The notes beneath the pieces were generated by a model. The model ran no database searches. It saw only the letters and a program-made list of their open reading frames with translations, and had not been told where the DNA came from. A stretch of DNA of 64,000 nucleotides from Larus michahellis. Its lineage: Eukaryota; Chordata; Aves; Charadriiformes; Laridae. Numbering within the stretch: the first letter of the stretch is position 1; every line of letters begins with the position of its first letter. Shown in pieces: positions 12,301 to 21,950 of this stretch. Location: positions 88,396,215 through 88,460,214 of the forward strand of contig NC_133896.1 in NCBI RefSeq assembly GCF_964199755.1. Reading direction: 5' to 3'. A program made the position numbers and the translations under genes.

Positions 12301-15300
12301 CTCTAAATCACTGTGGCATGCTGACTCTAAATCACTGTGGCATGGTTAACATTTCAGCTTCTCCAACACAGAGGGATAGAACCGATATTCTTCAGGGACT
12401 AACAAAGCACAAGACTAGAGTTAGATTTGCCAAAACATTTCAAGTGTCTTAAAATGTAGGTATAAAGGTAATAGATAAAATTCTAGTACGACTATTTGCA
12501 ATGGAAGATGTACAGGGAAAAAAGGTTGAGACTTCAGCTATGCAGCATAAATTTACCAAGAACTGCAAAAAATACAGAAACGAGACCTTAAAAAAAAAAA
12601 CCAACACAAAAACACATACAAAGAAACTGCAGTCTTACTAAATGGACATTCTCCATTAGCTTGTTGGGTTTTTTTAATTAAATTCAGAGAATTGGTACAA
12701 TTATTTAAGTAGAATATGTTTTCAGCTGTACTACACTATTCAGGAGAGCGTCTTATGCCAATGTCTTCCAGTCCCATTTATGCCTACACAGCTTTTACCT
12801 CCAGTATTACATCAAATAAGAATTTAGTTTCCACCTCTTAAAACTGCATGTGTTTGATAACTTGTCCCTCCAGCAGTCTAAAGTCTTTTTAAGAAATATG
12901 AAAACCTTAAAACAGTACTACAGGCTTGTCTGAATTTGGTTTTTCATCTTATGGCTGAATTTTTTGATAAATATGTATGCTTATTTAAAACCTACCAAAT
13001 GCTGACTGTGTTTCGGAGGTGGTCTTTAAGCTGCTGAAAGAAGGAGTGCTGGAGACACTACTGTTTCCATTAGACAGCCCTTCTAAAGGCTTTATTCCTG
13101 CACCATTACCAAATCCGCTGAAGCCACCTCCTCCTTTTCCAGAAGGCAATATAAAGCCTTTAAACCCTTTAAAGGCTCCTCCACTTTCAGACTGGGGAGA
13201 GAAAAAAAAGACAAGAAAAATAAAAAAACAACCAGTTATATACATCTCCTCCACAAAAGTCCTATGCCCACTTAATATTCCATTTATTTTATCCTGGTTC
13301 AGTGTGCCATTTCATGCCTTATTCTAAGCCAGCTATGTAAACAAAGTTAATAGCTTCCTTATGACACATATTGCTACTATTTTTAAGACTCAGATGTTTG
13401 GTATGAAAATAAACTAGATCTAGGAAGTGGATACATAAAAGTTGTTCAGAGCAGCGGATGTGTTGAACTACCTATTTAGACATTCAAAGCATCTTGTTTT
13501 CTTTAAATAATTACATAGCAATATATAATTACAGGCTTATTTTCAGCAACTTTTAGCATTTACAGCCGCAATTAAGAGTCCAACACTTGAAGCCACTCAT
13601 CAAAACAGCATACTTTGTAGTCACCTATATAACGTTTAAGTGATTTACCAAAAATATTCCAATGTGACTGATGGGAGAAGCAAAGACAGCCTGTACTTGG
13701 TAACATAATATGTATGCTTTCTGCAGCCTTTTTATTACCTAGTTCCGAACGCTACCTTTACAACCGTATTATTTTATGGTATAATTTCTCCAGTGTTTTT
13801 AAAAGATACAGTGTAATTAACACGCAAATAGGCACTACCACTTCTAGATACTACACGTAATGTCTTTTGAGGTAATGACCACTTATTACTGGAAGTGGAC
13901 TTTCAATGTCTCTGAAAAGCCATCAGAGGAAAAGGAGAATTGCTTCTCAGTTTCACCTGCTTTTGCCACTGAAGAAATAGCAAAACTTACCAATTTTAGG
14001 TTCTATTCCAGTTATCTGGCCTTGTGGGTATGAGCTCTTTTTGTTTCCCTTTGTGCTTTACCTTTTCCAGTGCAGTCCTGCTTCTCATTTCTAGGTAACT
14101 ATTTTTATTCTGTCTCTCTTCGATCAGTCCTACCTACCTCTCTTTCTGGACGTCCAAGTTAAACTGAGGTCTTTGTCTTCACAGCATTCTGCTTGCTCCG
14201 TTTTGGGACATCAATAAATTCCAAGTTTACTTTTTTGTAACCTTTTCACAGATTTCTTATGCAGCCTCAGCTGCCCTGCCATCTCTTTTGCTTTTTAGAC
14301 TTCGCCCAGCCTGACCTAGCTCTTCTTCCAGCTTTGATCTCTAACAGCTGACTCCCAGCCTCCTGTTTCTTCTGCAATCATCTGATCCCCTTTCCCAGTC
14401 AGTTCATTTTTTCCTATTCCATTTGCCCCTGAATTTCTGATGGGACTTAGGAATAAAAGGAGGGTTTACCACCTTTGGAAGAAGGGACAGGCAACTCAGG
14501 AGGAGTACAGAGATCTCGTTAGGTTATACAGAGAGAAAATTAGGAAGGCAAAAGCCCAGCTGGAACTCAACTTGGCCACAAACATTAAGGACAACAAAAA
14601 AAGCTTTTATAAATACATCAACAAAAAGAAAGCCAGGGAGAATCTCCATCCCTTACTGGATGCAGGGGGGAAAGTTGCAACCAAGGACGAGGAGAAGGCT
14701 GAGATACTAAATGCCTTCTTTGCCTCCGTCTTCAATAGTCAGACCAGCTATCCCCAGGGTGTTCAGCCTCCTGAGCTGGAAGATAAGGATGGAGAGCAGA
14801 ACAACCCACCCATAATCCAGGGGGAAGTAGTCAATGATCTGCTTCTGCACCTAGACGTACATAAGTCTATGGGGCCGGATGGGATTCACCCAAGAGTACT
14901 CAGGGAGCTGGTGGGAGAGCTTACCAAGCCTCTCTCCATCATTTATCAAAAGTCTTGGTCAACAGGGCAGGTACCAGATGACTAGAGGGTGGCTAATGTG
15001 ACACCCATCTACAAGAAGGGTCAGAAGGAGGATGCGGGGAACTACAGGCCTGTCAGCCTGACCTCGGTACCAGGAAAGATCATGGAGAGGATCATCTTGA
15101 GTGAGCTCTCACGGCAAGTGCAGGGCAGCCAAAGGATCAGGGCCAGACAGCAGGGGTTTAGGAAAGGGAAGTCCTGCTTAACCAACCTGATCTCTTTCTA
15201 TGACCATGTGACCCACCTTCTGGATGCGGGGAAGGCTGCGGACGTTGTCTGTCTGGACTTTGGTAAGGCCTTTGACACCGTCCCCCACAGCATTCTCCTG

Positions 15301-18099
15301 GAGAAGCTGGCGAATCATGGCATAGACAGGTGTACTCTTCGCTGGGTAAAAAACTGGCTGGATGGCCGTGCCCAGAGAGTTGTGATTAATGGGGTGAAAT
15401 CCTCTTGGCGGCCGGTCACCAGTGGTGTCCCTCAGGGCTCAGTTCTGGGGCCACTTTTGTTTAATATCTTTATCAATGATCTGGATGAGGGGATTGAGTG
15501 CACCCTCAGTATGTTTGCAGATGACACCAAAGTAGGTGGGAGTGTTGATCTGCTTGAGGGTAGGAAGGCTCTAGAGAGGGACCTGCACAGGCTGGATCCA
15601 TGGGACAAGGCCAACTGTATGAGGTTTAATAAGGCCAAGTGCTGGGTCCTGCATTGAGGTCACAACAATCCCAAGCAACGCTACAGGCTTCGGGAAGAGA
15701 GGCCGGAAAGCTGCCCAGCAGAAAAGGACCTGGGGGTGCAGGTGGACGGCCACCTTAACGTGAGCCAGCAGTGTGGCCAGGTGGCCAAGAAGGCCAGCAG
15801 CATTCTGGCTTGTATCAGGAATAGCATGGCCAGCAGGAGTAGGGAAGCGATCGTGCCTCTGTACTCGGCACTGGTGAGGCCTCACCTCGAGTACTGTGTT
15901 CAGTTCTGGGCCCCTCTGTACAAGAGGGACATTGAAGTGCTGGAGCGGGTCCAGAGGAGAGCTACCAGGCTGGTGAGGGGTCTGGAGACCAAGCCATATG
16001 AGGAGAGGCTGAGGGAGCTGGGCATGTTTAGTTTGGAGAAGAGGAGGCTGAGGGGAGATCTCATTGCCCTCTACAACTACCTGAAAGGAGGTTGTAGAGA
16101 GGTGGGGGTTGGCCTCTTCTCCCAGGTGAAGAATGACAGGACCAGAGGAAATGGTCTGAAGTTGTGGCAGGGGAGGTTTAGATTAGATATTAGGAAGAAT
16201 TACTTTACTGAAAGAGTGGTCAGGCACTGGAACAGCCTGCCCAGGGAGGTGGTTGAGTCACCATCCCTAGAGGTATTTAAGAAACGTCTAGATGTGGCAC
16301 TTCAGGGCATGCTCTAGTGGCAGAGATTGTAGGTTGTTTGGTTGGACTCCATGATCTCAAAGGTCATTTCCACCCACCAAGATTCTATGATTCTATGAAT
16401 TCCTCCTGTTCAGTTGTGGTTTATTTCTTGCATCAGCTTCTCCCAGTACAAGCCTTTAATTAATTGCATCCCTTACCGTATCTGTGGCTAAAACTATTAT
16501 AGGCAAAAGTGGGATAGGACAGCTTCCTGTTTCACATAGCTTGGACAGCAGAAGGAAAAGCAAAAGCAAAGGAGAAAACTACCTACCCGCTAAATGCACC
16601 TAGTCCCATTCAATCCAAAATCAATTTTGAGTGATAGGTAAAGTTTCTGTCCTATTTCTAACACGAAATGAAATGTTGAAGGCATGTTTCATCAAAAGGA
16701 TATCTATGACAAAGTATCTGCCAGGGATTTTTGAAAGGACTACAATTTGGTTGGACTGCGTTAATGCTTTCACAGCAACTAAACCTGTAACAAAGGCCAA
16801 CTTCCTTTCAATTTTCAATTTGTAATTGCAAAGAGTAGGTGGCACTAAAGCTCTTCACAGGAGGGGAAAAAAAAAAGTAGCAGCATTCTTAACAAAAGAC
16901 ATCTTTTTTCTTTTTCAGAACAGCTTAGTATTTTGGCTTTTACTTATTTAGCATCTGCCTGACACATCCCCCAGCCCTCCAGTATGGACAACAAGGAACT
17001 TTTGATTTCTAGGCTTCCATCTCTGCAAAGAATGAAACTGGAACAGTTCAAATGCTGTTTCACCCATCTGAAGACGACGATATTGTGTCTGAAACACTCT
17101 GCATTTATGCTTCAAAAAGACTTATCTCCCTTCACCCAGTCAATACCAGTATTACCCATTTTTCATTCTAACCATATTCTTGCTATGGAACAGTAAGCAA
17201 AAATTAATTTGCGTGTATGAGCTGGACTAACTGCATATACCTTTGAAATGACAGCTTTATACAGTATTATTACAAGCCCAAATACGTAAAAAACTGAGCA
17301 CAGATGTCATATTTTGCAACTGAGTGAAACTACAACATTAATGCTCAGTAATTACAATACCTCTGATCCAACATTTCGGCGCTTTGCTTTTTTAATAGCT
17401 CTGTTCTTCAGGACTTCTTCGCTAGCAACTGAGAAGGTTCCCACCTTTAAGAAGAAGTTACGGAATCATTAGTGAAATGAGTGAATCTGAAGAAACAGTG
17501 GTGAGACACTGGAACATGTCTCCCGGGGAAGCTATGGATGCCCCATCCCTGGAAGCGTTCAAGGCCAGGCTAGATGGGGCTTTGAGCAACCTAGTGGGAG
17601 GTGTCCCTGCCCATGGCAGGGGGCTAGAACTAGATGATCTTTAAGGTCCCTTCAACCCAACCCAAACCATTCCATGATTCTATGAAATCAAAAATGCTTT
17701 TCTTGTGAACTCAATGAATACCCATCACACATTTGAAGAAGTTCAAAAGCATTATGCATTTTAACAAGCCTGGGGTTCTCTTTAGGAATGTAAAGTTCCT
17801 TTCCCCTAAGATGCTGATGTCATTTTAACTGTTAAAAGCTGCTTTGCCATATGGTCTGCCTATATTGGAAGCTTTATACAAAATAAAAAAAAAATCACTT
17901 ATATAAAATTATCTTTAATGGCTACATTTTTAACCAATTTTACTGTAGATTCCACCCACAAGATAAACAGTAAATATAAATAACTACCCTACTATCTGCA
18001 GGTGTGAGGGAGGAATCTAACATATTTTACCTCCTCAGCTTCATCCTCCTGGTCCCAGTTTCTGTCAGTCAGTTCCTTCTCTGCAATTCTCTTTGCCAT
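6115..18099 (-). CDS. NUP50: NUP50 nucleoporin, complete seven-exon coding region
   Basis: NUP50 is a mobile nuclear-basket nucleoporin. It binds importin-alpha, importin-beta and Ran, and speeds cargo release in nuclear import. Seven minus-strand exons join in phase to 469 residues plus TAA; the human protein is about 468. Residues 1-51 form the importin-alpha-binding N terminus, with the basic cluster KKAKRRN at 41-47. FG motifs follow near 77-79, 116-117, 230-231, 275-278 and 307-308. The conserved NUP50 core, with [10 protein letters not shown] and [10 protein letters not shown], spans about 161-199. A RanBP1-type Ran-binding domain fills about 340-469. All introns are GT-AG. The start codon at 18099-18097 follows a splice acceptor by ten bases and gives the family-typical MAKR opening. 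No frameshift or stop breaks the gene, so it looks functional. The match was made from memory of the family, not by a database search. Confidence 0.96.
6318..8130 (-). other. NUP50 last intron
   Basis: GT-AG intron between coding exons 6 and 7. AT-rich single-copy-looking sequence; no repeat family or additional exon was recognised. Confidence 0.8.
8131..8249 (-). CDS. NUP50: NUP50 coding exon 6 (residues 363-403)
   Basis: This is a 119-base exon encoding the core of the RanBP1-type Ran-binding domain: [17 protein letters not shown], then TLHLKP and [11 protein letters not shown]. It enters in phase 2, completing Lys363, and leaves in phase 1. The acceptor is TTTGCACAG and the donor is TTAG followed by GTAAGT. 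A CR1 element sits about 250 bases away in the intron before it, in antisense orientation. Confidence 0.95.
8503..9115 (+). mobile_element. CR1 LINE 3' fragment in NUP50 intron (antisense)
   Basis: The plus strand carries the end of the CR1 ORF2 protein in broken frames. [12 protein letters not shown] and [13 protein letters not shown] are readable, then a stop at about 8703-8705, then [12 protein letters not shown] coding with frame changes. A typical CR1 3' end follows: TGGAACAGGTTGCCCAGG, the phrase around AGATGATCT, and a short CTATGATG tail. It is 5'-truncated, as most CR1 copies are. It lies in the NUP50 intron at 8250-9948, in the opposite direction to the gene. Confidence 0.93.
9949..10024 (-). 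CDS. NUP50: NUP50 coding exon 5 (residues 338-363)
   Basis: This is a 76-base exon, phase 1 in and phase 2 out. It encodes a run of six glutamates followed by [18 protein letters not shown], the linker and first strand leading into the Ran-binding domain. The acceptor is TTTAAAG and the donor matches the AAGTAAGTG consensus strongly. It is too short to stand out as an open frame and was found by matching phase and family sequence. Confidence 0.93.
10358..10368 (+). repeat. G11 homopolymer
   Basis: Eleven consecutive G in a NUP50 intron (C-run in the transcript direction). Likely length-variable. Confidence 0.9.
11040..11702 (-). CDS. NUP50: NUP50 coding exon 4 (residues 117-338), the large central exon
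   Basis: This 663-base exon completes the split Gly117 and encodes most of the central region. It carries the conserved globular segment ([34 protein letters not shown]; about residues 161-199). A low-complexity Ser/Thr/Lys-rich linker follows with FG sites (STFG, FNFG, GLFG) that bind transport receptors. The acceptor is TAATAG and the donor is AAAG followed by GTAAAT. The reading frame stays open upstream into the intron, but the acceptor and phase fix the true exon start at 11702. Confidence 0.96.
12287..12344 (+). repeat. 24-bp tandem repeat, 2.4 copies
   Basis: The unit starts CTGTGGCATGCTGACTC and is repeated exactly at 12287-12310 and 12311-12334, with ten further bases to 12344. The perfect identity suggests a recent duplication. 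It lies in the NUP50 intron between exons 3 and 4. Confidence 0.95.
12996..13191 (-). CDS. NUP50: NUP50 coding exon 3 (residues 52-117)
   Basis: This exon is 196 bases long, enters in phase 0 and leaves in phase 1. It encodes the Gly/Phe-rich stretch [13 protein letters not shown] through [18 protein letters not shown], which is highly diagnostic of NUP50, then a Ser/Thr-rich tail ending in an AFG motif. The acceptor is a pyrimidine tract ending CCCCAG. The donor is G followed by GTAGGT. The glycine at residue 117 is split across the next intron. Confidence 0.95.
14437..16398 (+). mobile_element. CR1 LINE with near-complete reverse transcriptase region, in NUP50 intron (antisense)
   Basis: One reading frame runs about 1.9 kb through the CR1 ORF2 reverse transcriptase and its C-terminal region, interrupted only by TAG at 14983-14985 and TGA at 15655-15657. 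Visible motifs are [17 protein letters not shown], the motif A region [10 protein letters not shown], the motif B region [15 protein letters not shown] and the catalytic FADD at about 15513-15524. The conserved tail block [11 protein letters not shown] and EKRRLRGDL follows. The endonuclease half is missing (5' truncation). The 3' end carries the GATTCTATGATTCTATGA tail ending near 16398. It sits in NUP50 intron 13192-17360 in antisense. It cannot move by itself. Confidence 0.95.
14440..16317 (+). pseudogene. CR1 ORF2 reverse transcriptase pseudogene
   Basis: This is the coding remnant inside the CR1 copy. Three open segments (14440-14985, 14989-15657, 15736-16317) share one frame. The catalytic aspartates of both the A-motif (LDFGKAFD) and the FADD motif are kept, yet the protein would be cut by two in-frame stops and lacks the N-terminal apurinic-type endonuclease domain. 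The first stop replaces a usually conserved tryptophan. The few lesions suggest a fairly young copy compared with the other CR1 fragments here. Confidence 0.9.
17361..17444 (-). CDS. NUP50: NUP50 coding exon 2 (residues 24-51)
   Basis: This exon is 84 bases long, phase 0 at both ends, and encodes 28 residues from [10 protein letters not shown] to NVGSE. It carries the basic patch KKAKRRN (residues 41-47), which in the mammalian protein contacts the NLS-binding groove of importin-alpha. The acceptor is TTAAAG and the donor is GAG followed by GTATTG, a weak but valid site. A CR1 fragment lies about 60 bases upstream in the preceding intron. Confidence 0.93.
17499..17687 (+). mobile_element. CR1 LINE 3' end fragment in NUP50 intron (antisense)
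   Basis: About 190 bases match the last part of CR1: a GTGGTGAGACACTGGAACA start, the GATGCCCCATCCCTGGAAG phrase, CTAGATGATCT, and a CCATGATTCTATGA end. Its text is nearly the same as the end of the copy at 8503-9115, so both likely belong to one subfamily. It lies in the intron between coding exons 1 and 2. Confidence 0.92.
18031..18099 (-). CDS. NUP50: NUP50 coding exon 1 (residues 1-23)
   Basis: This exon encodes 23 residues opening MAKR and containing [15 protein letters not shown], the acidic N-terminal importin-alpha-binding segment. The acceptor is a T-rich tract ending CACACAG, so the exon itself begins at 18109 with ten bases of 5' UTR. The donor is GAG followed by GTAAAA. The exon ends in phase 0. 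In mammals a shorter isoform lacking about the first 28 residues is known; nothing here shows whether it is made in this species. Confidence 0.93.
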
Positions 18100-18109
18100 T
18101 TTTCCACAC

Positions 18110-21041
18110 CTGTGTGGAAAAAAAAAATATTGCATAGAATCAATTGCACAGAAATTAAATTCTAAGCAACAGTGATCTTCAATTTGTATTACTTAGAACA
18201 AGTAATGGGAATTAGAGTTCATACAGAAGCAGGTCAAAGTTGGAATGACACTTGAAAACCAAGTCTGTTTAACAACTGCTGTTGTAACAACAATCAACAG
18301 CACTTGAGATTAATGTTATGGTGATTAGCCATATTTGATAGTAAATTTAAGCAACAATAGAAACACGCATTCAATTATGGTATTAGTTTTTCTTAGCAGC
18401 ATTGCTGCTAGATAAATTCCTGACAGTCCCATAACTGATACTCTGGTCACCGCTTACTCTGAAGGGCTGCAAAAAACCAAAGATATGGAAAAAAGAGATC
18501 TGTTTAAAACATTCCATATTCCACTCCATCTTGCTTCAGGATACCCATGTAAGCAGCAATAGTCTTGCATGAGAAAAGTAAGTTGCTTTATAGCATCTAA
18601 AATAAATACTGATGAAGACCTACGGCAGCAACTGAACAGAAAGTTTACTTTGGGTAAGAATGAAGACAATGCTATCCTACAAAACTTGGGATCAGTATAA
18701 TATTACTAATCAGAAATCTGAAAAATTCTATTACAAATAAATTGGATTTTTTCTCCAAGAGATGCATAAAGCATATCGAGGATTTTAATGTAATTCACGT
18801 AAGCAGCCAATCACCATTTTGCTAGTTATCTCTGCAATGTAAAGAAAAAGCAACTTTGGAGAAGGAATGTCTGTAATAGTTTTCACTTCTGCATTCCATT
18901 TTACTAACGTACAACTTCCCAGCTGTGTTCAAAACCAACAAATTAATCCGGTTATGTTATTCTGTATCTGAAAGACTTGGCAAGCAATCACATTACTCAA
19001 ATGCTATATGAAAAAAATATTTTTTTTACTAACTATAATTCTATCAGTTGACACTAAATACGACGACTTTTCAAAGAAAAGATGTACTTTCATATCAATT
19101 TAGGTCTCAAGCGAGTGCAAGAATTAAAACTCTTCAAAAACCCTCTTAGGTTTGTGATTCAGACCTCGCCAGTTAAAAAGAATTCTACAAATAGTTGAAT
19201 TTCAGGGCCGAAAATTGTAACAGTACATGGTTACAGAACATCTTGTTTAGCCGATGAAATATTTTTAAACAGAACAGTAAATCCAGCTGCACAGCAGTCT
19301 TACAGAGATCACACGTCAAAGCCATGAATTTTGGTCTGACACACTTCACAAATAAGGTCAAGTTATTGGGATCTTTTGGAATTACAGTGACAAAAACCTG
19401 TTTTGCATAAACGCCTTAAAATGGCATAAACCACACCATCCTGAAAGTAGAGGTCCTACCATGCCCTGCATGATTCTCAGCAGACTGGAGAACTATTTAA
19501 ATCTAACCTAACCCACTGAAAAAAAATAAAAATACTTATGTGAAAGTCATACTGGCTCCCCAGTCCAATTTCCCACAAAGGTATACAAACGTAACCAGAG
19601 TAAGACAAGATTGCATCTCTTTGTCAGCAGCCACAGCTGAAAGGCTAGTAAGACTGAGTTACACCATCGGATTCCACAGCAGATCAAATTACCACTCTTA
19701 ACCCAGCCACTGAAGCATGACATTAACTAGAAAACTTGTTCTCTACTAATAGAAGAGGGTTAAGCAGTTGGCCTAAGCTGCAGGTTCTCTGCAGCTATCT
19801 GTGTTTACATGCTTTCTCTACATCAGTACTGAAAATAGGTAAAGGCAACAGAATCTAACATATGTGAATCCTAGGCACGTTTCCTAACCTGCGAAACAAG
19901 AAGCAGCACAAAACCACCTCTATCTGATATTCAGAATCTTCAATAAGTTTTTGTAGCAAATGCTCTGAGTGGGTTGAGATGGGCGTATTTTGAGAAACGG
20001 CTCTTTTTGTTTAAAAATAAACCACAATATAGATAGATGTTTGGTTGAACTACTAAAATCCACCTAGTGACTACAGCTGCCCCATTTAATGCAGCATTTT
20101 GAGAACAAGCCTCTAATTTAAGACTTGCATTCCACGAGATCACCTATCTATCGTTAAGCCTACAAAACCTGCCCTGTTGGGGAAGCGTCCAACCTGGACC
20201 CAGGCTGGCCACAGAAGCCGCTGGCACCTTCCCTCACACCCGCCAGCCCCCGGGGATGCGGGGGGAGGCACGGCCGCGCTGCGGGCACTGTTCCGCCCCC
20301 ACGGCGGGGTGAGGCAGCGGGGAGGGAGGAAGGAAGGCAGGCAGGGAGGAAGCCAGGCTGACACACGCACTTCTCCTTTCCCGAGGAGCATCTTCGGTTT
20401 CGGCCGGCGTCGGCCCTTTCGGTTTAACACGCCGAGTCCCGCCTCGCCTCCTTCCCAAAGGCTGCACTCCCCTCTAGCACCCCAAATTCCTTCCTCCCTC
20501 CCACGTTACAGAGTGGCTCCGCGCTTTTGAAACAACAGGGTGTATTTGTTTTCTGACCCCCGCCCCCCAACTCACCAAAATGCCATCGCCCCCTCCCACC
20601 CCACAAGCACCGCGAACCAGGCCTGACGGCACCAGGGCGCGGGGGTGGAGAGGGGGGGGGCAATCCCGGGGTGAACTCCCTCCCTGCTCGGCACCCCTCG
20701 GGCTCGCCGCCCTCCTGTGCGAGGCCCGAGGGTGACGTTTACGGCCGGGCCATCCCTTCACCCCACCGCCGGGGTTTGATCCCCACGCGGTTTCCCGAGG
20801 GAAGATGCCGGCGGTCGGCCCCGCGCCCGGCCGGGTTGGGGGGGGCCTGCGGGGAGACACTCGTCCACGGTTGGACGCGGACGCGGCCAGGCACCCCGGG
20901 GGGGACACCGACTCGCCGGCAATGGGGACAATCTCCCCCTGGGGACACCAGCACCCCCAGCTGGGTCAACCGCCGGCCTCAGCCCTCGCCGGCAGCGTGT
21001 CCCGTCCCCCACGGGGAGCGGAGGGGAGAGCCGGCACTTAC
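18110..21041 (-). other. NUP50 first intron
   Basis: Inferred intron from the CpG-island donor at 21041 to the acceptor before the start codon. From 18110 to about 20150 it is AT-rich with no recognised repeat or exon. The rest is part of the CpG island. Confidence 0.6.
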
Positions 21042-21250
21042 CTCCAAGGGGCGTCCCCTTCTCAGCCGCGGGGCGGGCGTGAGTCTCTCCCCCGCGGCGC
21101 CGGGCGGCGGGGCCGAGTCTGCGGCGGGCAGGAAGCGGTGTCTGGTGGTAGGCTACCCGGGCCCACAGCCCCCTCACCATCACCTACGTCTCCTCTAAGT
21201 CCGTGACTAACCGGCGTGGCTTAACCCGCCGTCAGGGCCGCCGCCATTTT
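21042..21250 (-). other. NUP50: Probable non-coding first exon of NUP50 (5' UTR)
   Basis: A strong donor on the minus strand (GGAG followed by GTAAGTG) ends an exon at 21042. The next acceptor in sequence is the one at 18109-18110, ten bases before the NUP50 start codon, giving a first intron of about 2.9 kb. The transcription start cannot be read directly. I place it near 21250 because a YY1-type motif in the minus orientation lies at 21239-21253, a common arrangement at housekeeping start sites. The 5' boundary is therefore approximate. Confidence 0.6.
21221..21247 (-). other. Nine-codon upstream ORF in the NUP50 leader
   Basis: The minus-strand ATG inside the YY1-like AAAATGGCGGC motif opens a frame of eight codons (MAAALTAG) closed by TAA. 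If transcription starts upstream of 21247, this would be a short upstream ORF in the NUP50 leader and could lower or regulate translation. If transcription starts within the YY1 site it would not be in the mRNA. Confidence 0.35.
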
Positions 21251-21541
21251 GTCCCTCCTGAGAGACAGGGAAGAAACCGCTTCAAAAAAGAGAGAGAGAC
21301 GCCGGCCGCCGCCGTCCCCGACGCTGCGCATGCGCCCCGCTCCTCCCGTGCCGGCGCGGCGGGTGAGGGTCGGAAGAGGAGAGGGGCGGAACCGGCGGCG
21401 GGGCGCGGGTCACGTGATGGCAGCCGCCCAATGGGCGGGCTCCCCTTGCTAACCGCCGGCGGGCCCGCGCATGCTCCCTACCGGCGGGAAGGGCCTCGCG
21501 CTGCGGCCGTTCGAATTGTGGTCACGTGGCCGGCGCCTTCA

Positions 21542-21562
21542 CCCCCCCCCCCCCCCCCCCCC
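21542..21562 (+). repeat. C21 homopolymer in the NUP50 CpG island
   Basis: Twenty-one consecutive C, followed by CCG-type triplets. The minus strand is a 21-base G run able to form a G-quadruplex. It lies about 300 bases upstream of the inferred NUP50 start. The true length may be uncertain, since such runs are prone to sequencing error. Confidence 0.9.
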
Positions 21563-21950
21563 GCCGCCACCGCTGCCGGCGTCTTTTCCGGCCCTGCCTG
21601 AGGCGCGGGAGCTGGTGCCGCGGGGCGGCAGGGCCTGCGCCGCTTCGCCGCCCAAATTGGTGGTGGGAAGGGCTGCCCGAACGCCGGTTGGCAGTGTGGG
21701 GGCCGTGTCCGGCAGTGGCTGCGTACCCAGAGGCTTTTCCCGCGGCCGCTGAGTCACGGGGCACGGATAGGCCGGGCTGTGCTGGGCCGGGCCGGGCTGG
21801 GCCGGCAGCGGGGGAAGCGGCGGTTTGCGAGGCTCTGCGCCTGACTGACCTGTGAGGCATTGGCTCGCTTGCGGCCTCCCTCCTGGCCTGTTCTCCCGGC
21901 GGTATGCAGGGGATTAGCGCTAGTGTGAAGCAGCTCTAGAGGAGAAGGTG

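Larger units (their letters stand above)
20160..21950. promoter_or_regulatory. CpG-island promoter of NUP50, probably divergent
   Basis: This block is dense in CG dinucleotides, in sharp contrast to the AT-rich flanks. Visible housekeeping promoter sites are an NRF1-like TGCGCATGCGC (21325-21335), an ETS-like CGGAAG (21371-21376), E-box cores CACGTG (21411-21416 and 21523-21528), CCAAT (21428-21432), an adjoining GC box GGGCGGG (21433-21439) and a YY1-like site (21239-21253). There is no TATA box at the inferred start. The island extends several hundred bases past the NUP50 start, which suggests transcription in both directions. A divergent non-coding transcript (NUP50-DT) is known in human, but none can be proven here. 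Long open frames in the island are a by-product of high GC. Confidence 0.85.

Noticed and set aside
20140..21860. Many long open frames on both strands in the CpG island
   Set aside because: High GC removes stop codons. Translations are Pro/Arg/Gly/Ala-rich on all frames and match nothing.
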